Assembly: GCA_009363875.1 (NCBI GenBank)
Contig: CM018683.1
Coordinates: 47,605,711-47,669,710, forward strand
DNA: 64,000 bases
Source of the DNA: Mikania micrantha
Lineage: Eukaryota; Streptophyta; Magnoliopsida; Asterales; Asteraceae
Reading direction: 5' to 3'
A model generated the notes under the pieces. That model was not told the origin of the DNA. It searched no databases and saw only the letters and a list, made by a program, of their open reading frames with translations. Shown one piece after another: positions 22,067 through 32,999 of the stretch (position 1 is the stretch's first letter; the number at the start of each line of letters is the position of its first letter). The translations under genes were made by a program, and so were the position numbers.

Positions 22067-22581
22067 GGTGTATTTTTAAAAAGATGGTTTTGTTATATAA
22101 CTTTTTGTTAGTTAAGTTATTAAATAAAATTATTTGATAAAAAGATAGTTAATTTTGCTAAGGTCGAATGAAGAAATTTAATATATATAATGCAAATATC
22201 CGACTAACTTATGAAATTTGAAATACATAGACACATTAGGCTATTTGGATAAAACAATGTTAGTATACATATAAAAAAGTAATTTAAAAGATATAAATAT
22301 TGTATAATAAATGTTTAAAAATTATAAAATTACATTTAAAAAAGGATTTAGAAGTTATGGTTGAAATCTTTTTCTAGTTTTAATAAATTATTAGAATAAA
22401 AAGATTTATATTTTTATATGTAGTTATATATTTTGATATTTTAAAATTGTTAGTATTAAATAGGAGAGAAAATTATCATTTAATAAAAAAAAGGGAAAAA
22501 ATTGAGAAAGTGATTAAACAATTGACATGTGTCAATTCTTGCTACTCGTTTATTAGAGTAAATTCGGTATATATATATATA

Positions 22582-23015
22582 TTAGGTTAGGACCCCGTAT
22601 ATTACACGGGTTGAATAAAAAACATAATAAATAGTTATCAATTAAAATTTAAACACTATAAGATGATATTTATATATGACATATATTTAAAATTTTATAT
22701 ATTTAATACTTTAAGTAATAAAATAATATATTATTTCTTTAAATACTAAGTTAAAGTTTGTTTATTTAAACATGTCATTTTAAAAAACTGTTTTTGAAAT
22801 TTTATATTTTATAATAATTTGTTTTTTTTAATATTAATATATTTTTAATGTATTAAATTTTTTTTTATTTAAAAAATATTTAAAAAGTATATCTAATATT
22901 TAATATTATTATTTAATATAAGATGTATTTAATAGGAGAGAGATGAGTGGAATTAAAGTTGAAGTATTCTAGAAAGATGACATGTGTTCTTATAAAACCT
23001 TTATTTAATATAAAA
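22582..23015 (-). mobile_element. non-autonomous Helitron-like element, copy 2
   Basis: On the reverse strand the 3' end shows the hairpin CCCGTGTAATATACGGGG followed by TCCTAACCTAA|T, the Helitron layout (hairpin, short spacer, CTRR, host T). The 5' side is AAATAAAGGTTTTATAAG followed by ACACATGTCATC, equivalent to the 5' block of copies 1 and 3. The 5' TC is not preserved where copy 3 abuts it. Confidence 0.5.
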
Positions 23016-23555
23016 CTAGGTTATAGGCCCGTGTAATACACGGGTTTACGAATAAAAAATAATGTAATTTTATAATTATGTATTCATGAATTTACATAAT
23101 TAAAATATTTTTTTTTAAATTTACATGATTATATTAATACGAATAATATTAGTTATACCTTTTTTTTATGTAGAAAAACTTTAAAAATAAAAAATTTATA
23201 AAAAAAGTTCTTATAACATATATATATATATATATATAACATTAAACACAGACGTATTAAACATTTACACATGTTAAATTTTTGAATTTTTAAATTATTT
23301 GTTTAAAATAACATAATACATACTTTTCAAAGATGTTTTATAAAAAATTAAATAATTGATTCATAATTTAATCATATTATTTAATAAGTTAAATAAAATC
23401 ATTAATATTTAATAGGAGTGAGAAGATGAAAAAATCAAACAAAAACATGGCATATAAATATTTATTATGAGAGAGAGGAGGGAAAAAAATGTTAAGTGGC
23501 CTAAAATGTTGACAAGTGGCATACTAAAACCTTTATTTATTATATAGGATAGATA
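23016..23555 (-). mobile_element. non-autonomous Helitron-like element, copy 3
   Basis: The 3' end on the reverse strand is CCCGTGTATTACACGGG, then CCTATAAC and CTAG|T. The 5' end lies in a TCTATCTATCCTATATAATA stretch followed by AATAAAGGTTTTAG and CACTTGTCAA. It abuts copy 2 head to tail with no intervening sequence. The exact 5' base is uncertain because of ATAG/ATCT microrepeats at 23,549-23,588. Confidence 0.55.
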
Positions 23556-23588
23556 GATATAGATATAGATAGTATAGATATAGATATA

Positions 23589-25276
23589 TATTTTAACAAC
23601 AAATTTATTTACTTGTATTCTTAAATGACTACAAATTAATTTATTCTTTGTTCAAGTTTGACATGTAACCTTACATTTAATAAGCAAATTCTCAATCAAA
23701 TAACTTAATATGATAAATAAATAGTCCATCTATATTTAAAACAATATTTCATGTTAAGAATTAATTTTTTTAACAACTTTGTGATCTTGTTAATATAATG
23801 TTAAAGTTTTATAAAGTAATACTATTTAATAACAGCAATAACTATTTATGTTGCTTAATAAAACAAACCTTAAACTCAACTCAGTCTTCCAAGTGGAACA
23901 AGGCGTTAAATCTTGACGTGTTTATAATTAATCTAAAAATTTAAGCATCGAAAATAATATATGAACAATTAAAACATGAGCGTGATGATATAAGCCAAAT
24001 ACAAAAGACAAGATGATTTTGTAATCAAACTAATACAAATACATGACGTGTGATAATAAACAAATCCTAAAAGATTTGTGGTTTCAAGCAGCTACGGGTT
24101 CTCTATTCCAAAACAAATATCAGCTTAAATGATGTCAAAATATCATTGTGAGTGAGTCACAATTGATGGCTTTATAGCAAAACCATAGGAAATATTTCAA
24201 TATACAATTTATATGTGTCTATCAATCAATCTTACATAAGAAATCTCACTTGTAACATAACGACTTGTAGAGTCAAAGAATGATGGAACGTAGGCATACC
24301 TTACTTGTATCCCTAGTAAAAAGAGGCTGCTTTCAAAGAGATTATCTGCTTGATTTATATACATTCTATTTACAATTTGCCAACCGGAGTTGTTTTAAAG
24401 CACCAAGTGTGTCTAATGTGTTCAAAAGTTTAAATATTTCTTTTATCACCAAAAAGTATGCCGACTTTGTCAATCAATCCACTATTACCCATATCGAGTA
24501 TTCTTACAGCGTATCTTAGGAATTTTATCAATGAAGGCTAGCTTAATGAACTAGAGTGTATAGTAAAAACTGAAGAACAATACAAGAAAATTTAGGGAAG
24601 GGAATTGTTTTCATTAGAAAATAGATGAGAAGAATTATAGAGGAATGAGATGCGAGAAAAGATCATAACAAACATGTAAATTGACATTAATTTAATATAG
24701 CTAAGGTGGATCACATCATATAATACCCGAAAAAACGCAACTATTAAGTAAATAAATAAATAATTATTAATATTATATTAAACATTAAAACTCTATAAAT
24801 GAAATCGAATGACAAATATGAATTAGAAATGTTTCGACAAATTTAATTTAAAATTTCTCACAAGTTAATTACCAAAAATTTGAGTTAGTTGGATAATCCT
24901 ACTATTTGACCAAATTATCTAATTTAACAAATTTCGACACAATTATGTAGTACATACTAAAACAAACGATTTTAGCGTTATTCTAACACTTTAAAATTGT
25001 GAAATAACTTAATTAAACAATGATCGACTGATACAACGACCAAGCCAGTCGATTTGAAAAACTAAATTGGAAATCGATATGTACGTGAACTATACACGAT
25101 AATCGTTTTAAATAACAAATTTTTCATAAGCAAGTTTTAATGTTTGAAACTAAAATATCAAAATAGAAATTTGGATTTTTTTTCGGTTATTTCTTTTTAT
25201 CACCAAAAATCGGTTTCATTATCAAATGGTTTTTATAAGTAGCCGTAATTCACAACAATAAACAACAAATTATCGT
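23589..25276. other. AT-rich spacer, no gene supported
   Basis: The stretch is AT-rich. The plus-strand frame at 24,280-24,519 has no recognisable motif and is not called. No RNA gene or clear terminus is visible. Confidence 0.5.
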
Positions 25277-25288
25277 TGATTGTGAGAA

Positions 25289-25480
25289 ATTTTTTTTTAA
25301 CAGCTAACGCCAAGTATCACTGTTTAAATTGACACATTGACACCACTATTTAGGAGGAAACCCACACTGGGAAAACCCCCTAGCTCAACCTAGAGCATTT
25401 TTCTGCTCCAGGTGAGACTCGAACCCAAAACCTCTCATTCAGGAAGTCAAGAGGGTACCATTAGGCTATAAGCCCTTTGA
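25289..25480 (-). mobile_element. tRNA-derived SINE (192 bp)
   Basis: It is flanked by a 12-bp duplication with one mismatch, TGATTGTGAGAA (25,277-25,288) and TGACTGTGAGAA (25,481-25,492). On the reverse strand the A box TATAGCCTAATGGTA is followed by the B box GGGTTCGAGTCTCACC. A body containing GCTAGGGGGTTTTCCCAG follows, and the 3' end is GCTGTTAAAAAAAATT. This is the cleanest SINE in the window. Confidence 0.88.
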
Positions 25481-25589
25481 TGACTGTGAGAATACTTAAA
25501 TGTCAGAATGCAAAACGTCTATCCTCTCTTCAATTTTTGAAAATCCTTTACAAATAAACCATCATTTACAAGAATTTATGTTATCACTA

Positions 25590-25797
25590 ATTTTTTTTAA
25601 CGGTAATTTGGATCACTGACGGGTAATAGACTCACCCGATCATATCCACATCCAGGAAACCCACCATAGGTGACAGAAAACCTCCTAGCCCAGCATGAAA
25701 CCCCTATTTTGTCCATGCCAAGACTTGAATCCGTAACCTCCCCAATATTAAAGTCACAAGATACCTTCACTCAACCACTTGAGCTGAGGATCATTGT
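25590..25797 (-). mobile_element. tRNA-derived SINE, related copy
   Basis: On the reverse strand the A box is CAGCTCAAGTGGTTGAG and the B box GGATTCAAGTCTTGG. The body GCTAGGAGGTTTTCTG and the 3' end CCGTTAAAAAAAATTAG match the layout of the upstream SINE. An imperfect duplication TGTTATCACTA / TGTTATCATTA (25,579 and 25,798) flanks it. Both SINEs have the same orientation about 110 bp apart. Confidence 0.82.
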
Positions 25798-25808
25798 TGT
25801 TATCATTA

Positions 25809-26821
25809 AATAAGGACCGATCGAATGCTACGTCATATCAATCGGTAATCTTTATGAAGAGAACAATCTAACAATTTACACTTCCATATTCAGACTTAAG
25901 AAATAAGCAAATCCATCTTCTTTCAAGCTTCATCACATCTGGTATTACAATTCCTTTCAAATTTCATTCAAACCGGTCTCCATTTTAGCCGAAAAATACA
26001 CCACAGAAGCAAGTTGCATCCAGAAGAAGGAAATAAGAATAGCCATTGCCGGAAAAATCCCCGCCAAAGATACCGAAAACAAGACCGAAGTGGCTCGCAT
26101 CCGATCGTGCGTTGTTGTTCATCACATATCATTGCGTTTCACATTTGATAATTGATGTACTGATAAGATTAATGAATCGTCGAAGATTTGGAGTACGTGT
26201 TATCATCTAATATTATTTGTTGATTAATTGCTAAGACTAAGGTACATACGTCATTCCTTTTTCATCATAGTATATTTTGTTTGTCCCATTTGTTCTATTC
26301 AGTTGATTAAGTTAAACCATTTGGTTTTGAGCATCCATTAGTTCTAATTCTGATTAGTTATGCATGCGATATAATTATTAAATTTGTATTCATTATCATA
26401 TGTTCTATTATATTGATTTATAAGATTATTTAAACGACATTTGTTTAGATATTTTAATGTGTTGTATCCATAATTTGTTTCTACTCCGATACCCGAGCAA
26501 GCCTCCAGTATATGATTCTACCGGTGCATCATTAGGGCAACAATGGTGTAGCACTTTCTGTGACTGTGTTACTAGTTCACGGCGTCTCTACTTAGTACTC
26601 TCATAATACAACTGTTCACCTACTGAATCTAAAGAGGCGTATGAACTGGTCATTGGATAATTTTTTTGTTTTGATGTGTGCATACATACAGCTCACAATT
26701 TGATACATTAGGCCGACGGGTCTGTGTACACCATTTTTTTGTGATCAAATGCATATCTCCTTATCATACAAATATTTGAATATGTATTCATTCTAATTAA
26801 TCACAATTGTTAAACGTATGG
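25809..26821. other. spacer, no gene supported
   Basis: I see no coding region, RNA gene or element terminus. The last five bases, TATGG, form the left TSD of the solo LTR. Confidence 0.5.
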
Positions 26822-27175
26822 TGTCACACCCCGAGCCGACGGGCCGGATCGTGTGTCCCGTCGGGCGGAAAGGCCCCGGGACGCGATATCGAGAATGATA
26901 ATCGTGATGATCAGATTGTTTACATTGCACATAATATATAATGAGAAAATGCTAAATATAATAGAATTACAAAGTTAAATTACATCAGTTTTGTTCATAA
27001 TTTAACAATGTAAATCTACTATCAACATCATATTTCTTCTATCTTGTATCTGCACAAGACATACAAAATAAACTGTAAATGATGTTCCAACAATATGCAG
27101 GTCCAAAAATACTAGGTCCTCTATCTGGCATCCTAGTCCAAAAGCATTAACTTCTTACTTAGACTTGTTCGTCAC

Positions 27176-28507
27176 CTGAGAAGTCATGCAAAAAGATCAA
27201 GTCAACTTATTGTTGGTCAGTTTATATAGTTTTATTTGAAAATGAATTTGATAACCTGTCCGAATGACAACCTTAACCTCACTAACAACCACCTATACTA
27301 TCCAGTCAAATATGCTTATATATATGGCATATGTAGGGGAACAAGCCCCAGCCACCGTCCCACCACATATCGAACCACATAGTATATTGTTGCTAATGAT
27401 AATTAAATGTTTCATCCCATACACTGAATCACATACTTGAACCGTTTGAAAATGATAACACTTGAATCGTCTGAAAATGATAACCTTTGAACACCCAAAA
27501 TGACAACCTTAACCTCACTAACAACCACCTATACTATCCAGCCAAATATGTTTATATATAGGGCATATGTAGGGGAACAAGCCCCAGCCACCGTCCCACC
27601 ACATATCGAACCACATAGTATATTGTTTTTAATGATAATTAAGCATTCCATTCCACACCATATACACACTAGTTCTTTGAGTCCCACAAAATAGAATCAC
27701 CACTGATTCCTTAAGTTCATCACCCAAACATGATCAACCATAGCATTTGTAGTAACATTTCATTAAATGCATAAATAAGTAACTAAATAAACATTTAATA
27801 AAATCTAAGACCTAATGATTGGGCCTTGGTCAACTCGAGTAGACTAGTCTAGCAATCATGGTTCTTAGTAGTAAAGGAGATATGTAAATCTCATCAAACA
27901 TGCGACCTATAATCAATCAGTCTAGCTAGGACATCTTTTGATATACAGGCTTTTATAGTTCTTTAGATCGTCCGTGGTTCGTATAGTTCTTTAGTTCTTT
28001 GGCACATGCTATCTTTGAGTATTTCCCAAATATTCCTCAAAACTGGTTAGGGGATGCTGTAAATATCATCAAACATGCGTCTCATATTCGATCAGTCTAG
28101 CTAGGACATCTTTCAAACCTGAGATTGGCACATGCTATCTCTGATATTTCCCAGACTTGTCCTTGAAAATAGTTCTTTGTTCATAGTTCTTTGAAATAGA
28201 TCGTTAGTTCTTTGACAACACACCACCGAAAATAGTACTTAAATTTGACCGTTAGTTCTTTGAAATTAGATATTTGAAAATAGTTCTTTGTCTTTAAAAT
28301 TGTTAGCTATTCATGATGAATAGCTAACTCATTCTGAAATTCTGAAATTAGTTTACCTAGATAAGATCTAGGATAACCATTTTACATATAAAACATATAT
28401 TAAGTAAAATCATTTAGGTAAATATAATCCAACGAAAATAATTTACGCATGCTTCTCAGCCCCGTATTTTAAAACAAAAATGTTTAGAAAAGGGGCAATG
28501 AACTCAC
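27176..28507 (-). other. intron-like segment within the family A LTR (predicted)
   Basis: On the minus strand the left edge is AGCAACACAG|GTGAGTTCATTG followed by CCCCTTTTC. The right edge is TTGCATGACTTCTCAG|GTGACGAAC. The 58,665-62,774 LTR keeps both edges; the 51,391 LTR keeps the donor (about 53,076) but is damaged at the acceptor. Splicing is an inference. Confidence 0.35.
27263..27734. repeat. ~236-bp tandem duplication within the family A LTR
   Basis: AATGACAACCTTAACCTCAC recurs at 27,263 and 27,499, and the copies share the GGCATATGTAGGGGAACAAG block. The same duplication exists in the LTR at 58,665 (about 59,106 and 59,328). In the 51,391 LTR the second unit has lost roughly 75 bp. 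Confidence 0.8.
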
Positions 28508-29672
28508 CTGTGTTGCTAAGAATGGAAATCACAACAGATAATGCGCGCTCGTGATTTGTAGATTATGTATCTTCAACACCTGAGTTGTTTTAAAAGGATT
28601 CGAATACTACAAGCATTTATAACAGACGCAAACTAGGGTTTTGGTCTCGGCGTGCAACTAAGAGTCCCATGTTACTAATGTGTTTGCTATGCTTCCCTCT
28701 AACTAGTCTAATGTATTATCCATTTATAAACCCTAATCCCATGAATAATCACCTTTACACCTTAGTGATGCATGGTTTTCATTGTTCACATTCAAAGTCT
28801 TTTAATTAAAATATTTTAAATACTTCATTTTAAGTTAAACTATTAAGTTAGAAATCATTGATTTTAATTTAAAGAATATTTTAAATAAGAACTTATAAGT
28901 TATTTTAAGAAAATATAATTAAACATGTTAGGCTTAGGTTAGTCCCATTCGATTAACTAAGCCCGTTACTAGATCTTTGTTTCCCATGGTTCTTGATCAT
29001 CCACGTGTATAACTTAGCTTAGAGAGTTCAATTTGAACAATCTAGTTTAGTTATATGTTCGTATGAAACTACTAAGTGTTAGATGTTAATATTGAAATCA
29101 ACACCATAACCTTAGGCTATAATATCCCAAAATTTATGTTTAGATGTCAACATAATTTAAGAAAACCATTGATCTTGGAAACCCTCATTCATGATTTCTT
29201 GTAAAACTCTATGTTTGAACTTTAATTACACCAATGTGGTTGTATATCATGAAACCCTAATCATGGTTTCTTTTAAATAAGTTCATGCATAGTAGACCAA
29301 ATGTACATTCCATAACCCATGATTAACCTTATTATCCTTTGGAAAACACTAGTGTTAAACCCTATTGGATTCCCACTTTGACATCCCTGTGCCACACTCA
29401 TGCATGCACTCACACAAAGTTCCCATGCATGGACTCACGTGGTATATCCCATGCATGCATTTACACACTCCAACCCATGCTTGAGACTACTTAGTCTTCA
29501 ACCCATGTATTCAGCCGAATGGACTCATGCTAATGACAAGGTCCGACCAAATGTGACATGGGCCGAAAGGAGTTGGTGCTAATGAGACCTTGGCCGAATC
29601 AACATAGCCATGCGGCCGAAAGGGTAGGGCGACTAAGCCACTTGGCCGAATGAGTAATGCTCATGAAACTTG

Positions 29673-29762
29673 GACCGAATGAAGTGGTGCTCATGGGGCT
29701 TAGACCGAATGAAGTGGTGCTCATGGGGCTTAGACTGAATGAAGTGGTGCTCATGAGGCTTC
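29673..29762. repeat. 3 x 30-bp tandem repeat in the solo LTR
   Basis: GACCGAATGAAGTGGTGCTC followed by ATGGGGCTTA is repeated three times (29,673, 29,703, 29,733). It sits in a region rich in GGCCGAATG and CATTCGGCC palindromes shared with the other family A LTRs. Confidence 0.9.
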
Positions 29763-30908
29763 CTTCGGTTGTGGCCATTCGGCCGAATGTAGGCAGGGGC
29801 GGTTCATACGGCGAGCTGGGGTGATCCCATTCGGCCGGTCGAATCTCAACAGCATAAACTCCCCATTTTCGAACTAGACAACTAGGCCTTGCTTTCTAAT
29901 TTGTTCCTAACACATCCTAAGGTGATGTAGTGCAGTTTCCCTAAGGTTTTTGAGGTTTAGAACCGGTTTCAAGAGGTGGTTCGAACAAGGGTTTTGAAAA
30001 CCCTAAAAACCGAACAAAAGTCTCATTTTTACCTCGATTCAGTTGGTTCAAAGCTCAGATCGACTGTACTTTAGTGTTCTACAAGTTGTAGTGGTCGTTT
30101 TGACACCAAGAGGGCTTGATTTCGTGAAGAAATGAAGAAGATAGGGCTTGGGGTTGTAGAGAGAGAAAGTAGAGAGAGTGACGGGAATGGGTGGGTGGAG
30201 CTGGTTGGTGATGATAATAATGGCAATTAAATGCCATATTAATGGCTTCAAAATACTCGGGTATGTTCGGTCTCGTTCGGTCTCGCTCGGTTTCGCGTGA
30301 AAGCGTCGGTTTCGTTTCGTTTTCGTTCGAAACATTATGGTTTTAAAAGTAAAGTTTATAAATTTATTTTAGGTGGTAATTCTTAGTAAATTAACTAAAT
30401 ATCTTCCGTTTATTTCAAATTTCTGAAAATATTTAATTACAGTTTAAATCGAATCATACAGTCGTCGTGTATATTCGTTCGAATCGTCACCCGTACGAAT
30501 ACGACGATAACTACACTTTTCAGTATGGTTTTCTAATTATTGGACATCATTCAGAACGTTAAACTTTCAGATGTATTCGTACAGATCGTCACCTATACGA
30601 ATAATCCGTCGATTTAGCATTCACGTAACGACATCCGTTGTTGTTTTGTTCTGTAGATCCTCACTTACGTTTATACATAATATAATCCTAACTAACAATC
30701 ACATGATGGTTCTGTATCATCAGATAGATATCTGACTGTGGAACCATGGTTTTGAGTTACGTTTCTGAAATGATTTTGAAACTATTCTATGGTAACATGA
30801 AATGATAATGATATATGAATAACACTGAAATTTGTACCTGATTTACTGTTCATGTTACTATGTAGATCACTGTTCCGGTTACGTTTCCGGCACTGATGTT
30901 ACATATGG

Positions 30909-31340
30909 TTATTCGTTCTGACATTCGTGATCATAAGTTATGATCGTTAAAATTGTAACACTTTCGCTGTTCTTACTAATTCCATAATTGTTATTCCTTG
31001 TCATTTCTATAATCGCTTCCCTTTTCAGTTTTCACCACTATTACTATTATTCTTCCATTACTGAGCAATTTTTGTCTAAACCATATTTCTCTTTGTTGTT
31101 TTCTATATTTTTATAACAGGTAATCATGGGATTCATAGGAATGTGTGGAGAGAAGATAAGGATGAGGAAGAGATTAGATATTTTAAATAATTTATGAAAA
31201 TAAATAATATAATTAGGTCTTTTGTATTTCTTTAGTCAAATATGTATTTATTTGGGGTTAAATACATTAAATATTGAATATGCTTTGTTCTGATTTCTGT
31301 AATGGTAACACGTCAGCATTAGCCGAGTTGGGATGTTACA
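30909..31340 (-). repeat. possible LTR end of another gypsy family
   Basis: On the reverse strand the fragment begins TGTAACATCCCAACTCGGC, a typical gypsy LTR start in this window, at 31,340. It runs to the solo LTR, which probably inserted into it. The other end was not found. Confidence 0.35.
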
Positions 31341-31484
31341 CAACACACACTCTTTTCACCTATCCAGTAATTCTTTCTTCAGAGTGCGCCTTCTTGTTGC
31401 AACGGTTCTCTTGGATCTAATTGCAAGCCCTTTTCTTAATCTAGTTTCATCAGGCTTTGTACATAGGCTATTTCCTTCACAACA
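31341..31484 (-). repeat. LTR remnant of the 31.5-33 kb gypsy relic
   Basis: On the reverse strand a polypurine tract AAAGGGGGAGGTAA (about 31,498-31,485) is followed by TGTTGTGAAGGAAA, a plausible LTR start. Only about 145 bp remain before the neighbouring LTR-like fragment. Confidence 0.5.
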
Positions 31485-31561
31485 TTACCTCCCCCTTTAA
31501 GCATCACATTGTCCTCAAGGTGTAAAGTAGGAAAAGATTTCAACAATGAGTCTTTATGTTC

Positions 31562-32990
31562 CTAGGTTGCCTTAGAAGATGGCAAACCATCTCGTTGTAT
31601 GAGATATTGAATAAGCTGGTTAGGCCTGTGATCAATCATATGATGCATTAAGATAGCCGATGGTTGTAACATTAAAGTGGAATTGGCATCCACTAAATGC
31701 AACGGAGTTACTTGATTTTCAGGTTTACCAATATATTTGCGAAGCATGGAAACATGAAATACGTAATGTATTTGGGCACCATTAGGAAATTCCAATTTGT
31801 AAGCAACGAGACTGAGACATGACAAATTTTATACGGACTAAAATAGTGACAACCCAGTTTGGAGTGTCGTTTAAGGCGAAGGGACCCATGGATGTAAGGT
31901 TGTAATTTAATAAACACCTAATCTCCCACCTGAAATTGGATATCCCATTGGTGTGAATCAACATATGCCTTCATATGAGCTTGAGCATTAGCTAGATTGC
32001 GTTTAAGTAAAGAGAGGACTTCATCACTTTCCAATAATTGGGATTCAACTAGCCGGTTCCCCAATCGAATAGCAAAGTTAACGCACAATTGTTGGATAAT
32101 CTTATCTACTGTTTAACATGGCGTGTTATACCAATACTCGGCCCAAGGGATCAATCGTAATCACTTTTTTGGATAGTCATTAACGAGGTAACTGGTGTAC
32201 ATTTCGTAGCACTTGTTCAAGGATTCGGATTGGCCATAGGATTGAGGCTGGTATGTTGTGCTAAAGGTTAGGGTTGTACCTTGCAGTTGGTGGAATTCCT
32301 TCCAAAATGAAGAGATTAAACGTGGGTCATGATAAGAAACAATGTCAAGGGGGATTCCATATGACCGAACTACTTCATCAACAAGGGCTGCAACTACGGT
32401 CATACTAGTGAAGGAAGAAGGAAGACCGGTAAAATGACTGTATTTAGAGAGCCAATCAACGTCCACCATAATAACAGTTTTGCCCCGAGATGCCGGTAAT
32501 CCACTTATAAAATCCATAGCTATATTTTCAAAGACTAAATGAGGAATTAGTAATGGTTGGAGTAACCCCCTGGTGGTAAAAAACACAATTACATTTCTTG
32601 GCAAATTTAGCAAGTGTTAAAAAATTGTTGAACATCCTTGTGCATGTTCTTCTAATAAAAATTGGAAGATAATCAATGAAATGTGCAGGTTATAATCAGT
32701 GACCGTGTGCGACTGAGGCATGAAATTCAATGGGTAATTTTTGACATAAAGGAGAATAAAAGGAAACATGAGACGTCTTTTATACCCCAATAAACCTTCT
32801 TTAACAAGGTGGTGAGGATAGGAATAAGCGACATCTGGTACTGACAAAAATAAGACTTGAAGCTTAGGATTTGTTTGAGTGGCCAACCTTAAATCATCTA
32901 TAAAGGATAAATGTTGAGAGTGCAATGCCTGGAATTGAGTAGAAGACACGCATGAGAGCGCATGAGGAGCTTGATTTTGTTTCCTCGGTT
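31562..32990 (-). pseudogene. gypsy pol relic (integrase)
   Basis: The reverse strand encodes parts of an integrase of a second lineage. The N-terminal region lies at 32,949-32,617 (YPHHLVKEGLLGYKRR). The core at 32,613-32,161 shows IAMDFISGLPASRGKTVIMV, SKYSHFTGLPSSF, VRSYGIPLDIVSYHDPRLIS, FWKEFHQLQGTTLTFSTTY and GQSESLNK. The C-terminal tail is at 31,964-31,562 (VAYKLEFPNGAQIHYVFHVS). The first Asp (MDFI) and the Glu (GQSE) remain, but the second catalytic Asp, normally in SDRD, reads SYHD. Frameshifts occur between blocks. Sequence style differs from elements A and B and is closer to Reina-like chromoviruses, an inference. Confidence 0.75.
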
Positions 32991-32999
32991 GGTATATGA

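Larger units (their letters stand above)
16735..22075 (-). mobile_element. second MULE-OTU element (approximate limits)
   Basis: Both edges contain clusters of the palindromic word ACGGCCCGTACTGG (16,760-16,970 and 21,858-22,066). The outer borders resemble each other in inverted orientation (TATTTTAACACCC...GACGAGCCGTAC at the left; reverse complement AAAATACACCC...GACGGCCCGTACTG at the right). Inside, on the minus strand, are a transposase-OTU gene and downstream an ATHILA-like ORF. The exact terminal bases and the expected ~9-bp TSD could not be fixed by eye. Confidence 0.55.
26822..30903 (-). mobile_element. solo LTR of gypsy family A (4,082 bp)
   Basis: In plus-strand reading it starts TGTCACACCCCGAGCCGACG and ends CCGGCACTGATGTTACA, matching the two LTRs of element A. 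It is bordered by a perfect 5-bp TSD TATGG (26,817-26,821 and 30,904-30,908), and neither a primer-binding site nor internal coding sequence adjoins it. LTR-LTR recombination after insertion is the standard explanation. Orientation is minus, judged from element A. Confidence 0.93.

Noticed and set aside
24280..24519. 79-codon open frame as a small gene
   Set aside because: No recognisable motif, AT-rich surroundings and no supporting signals.
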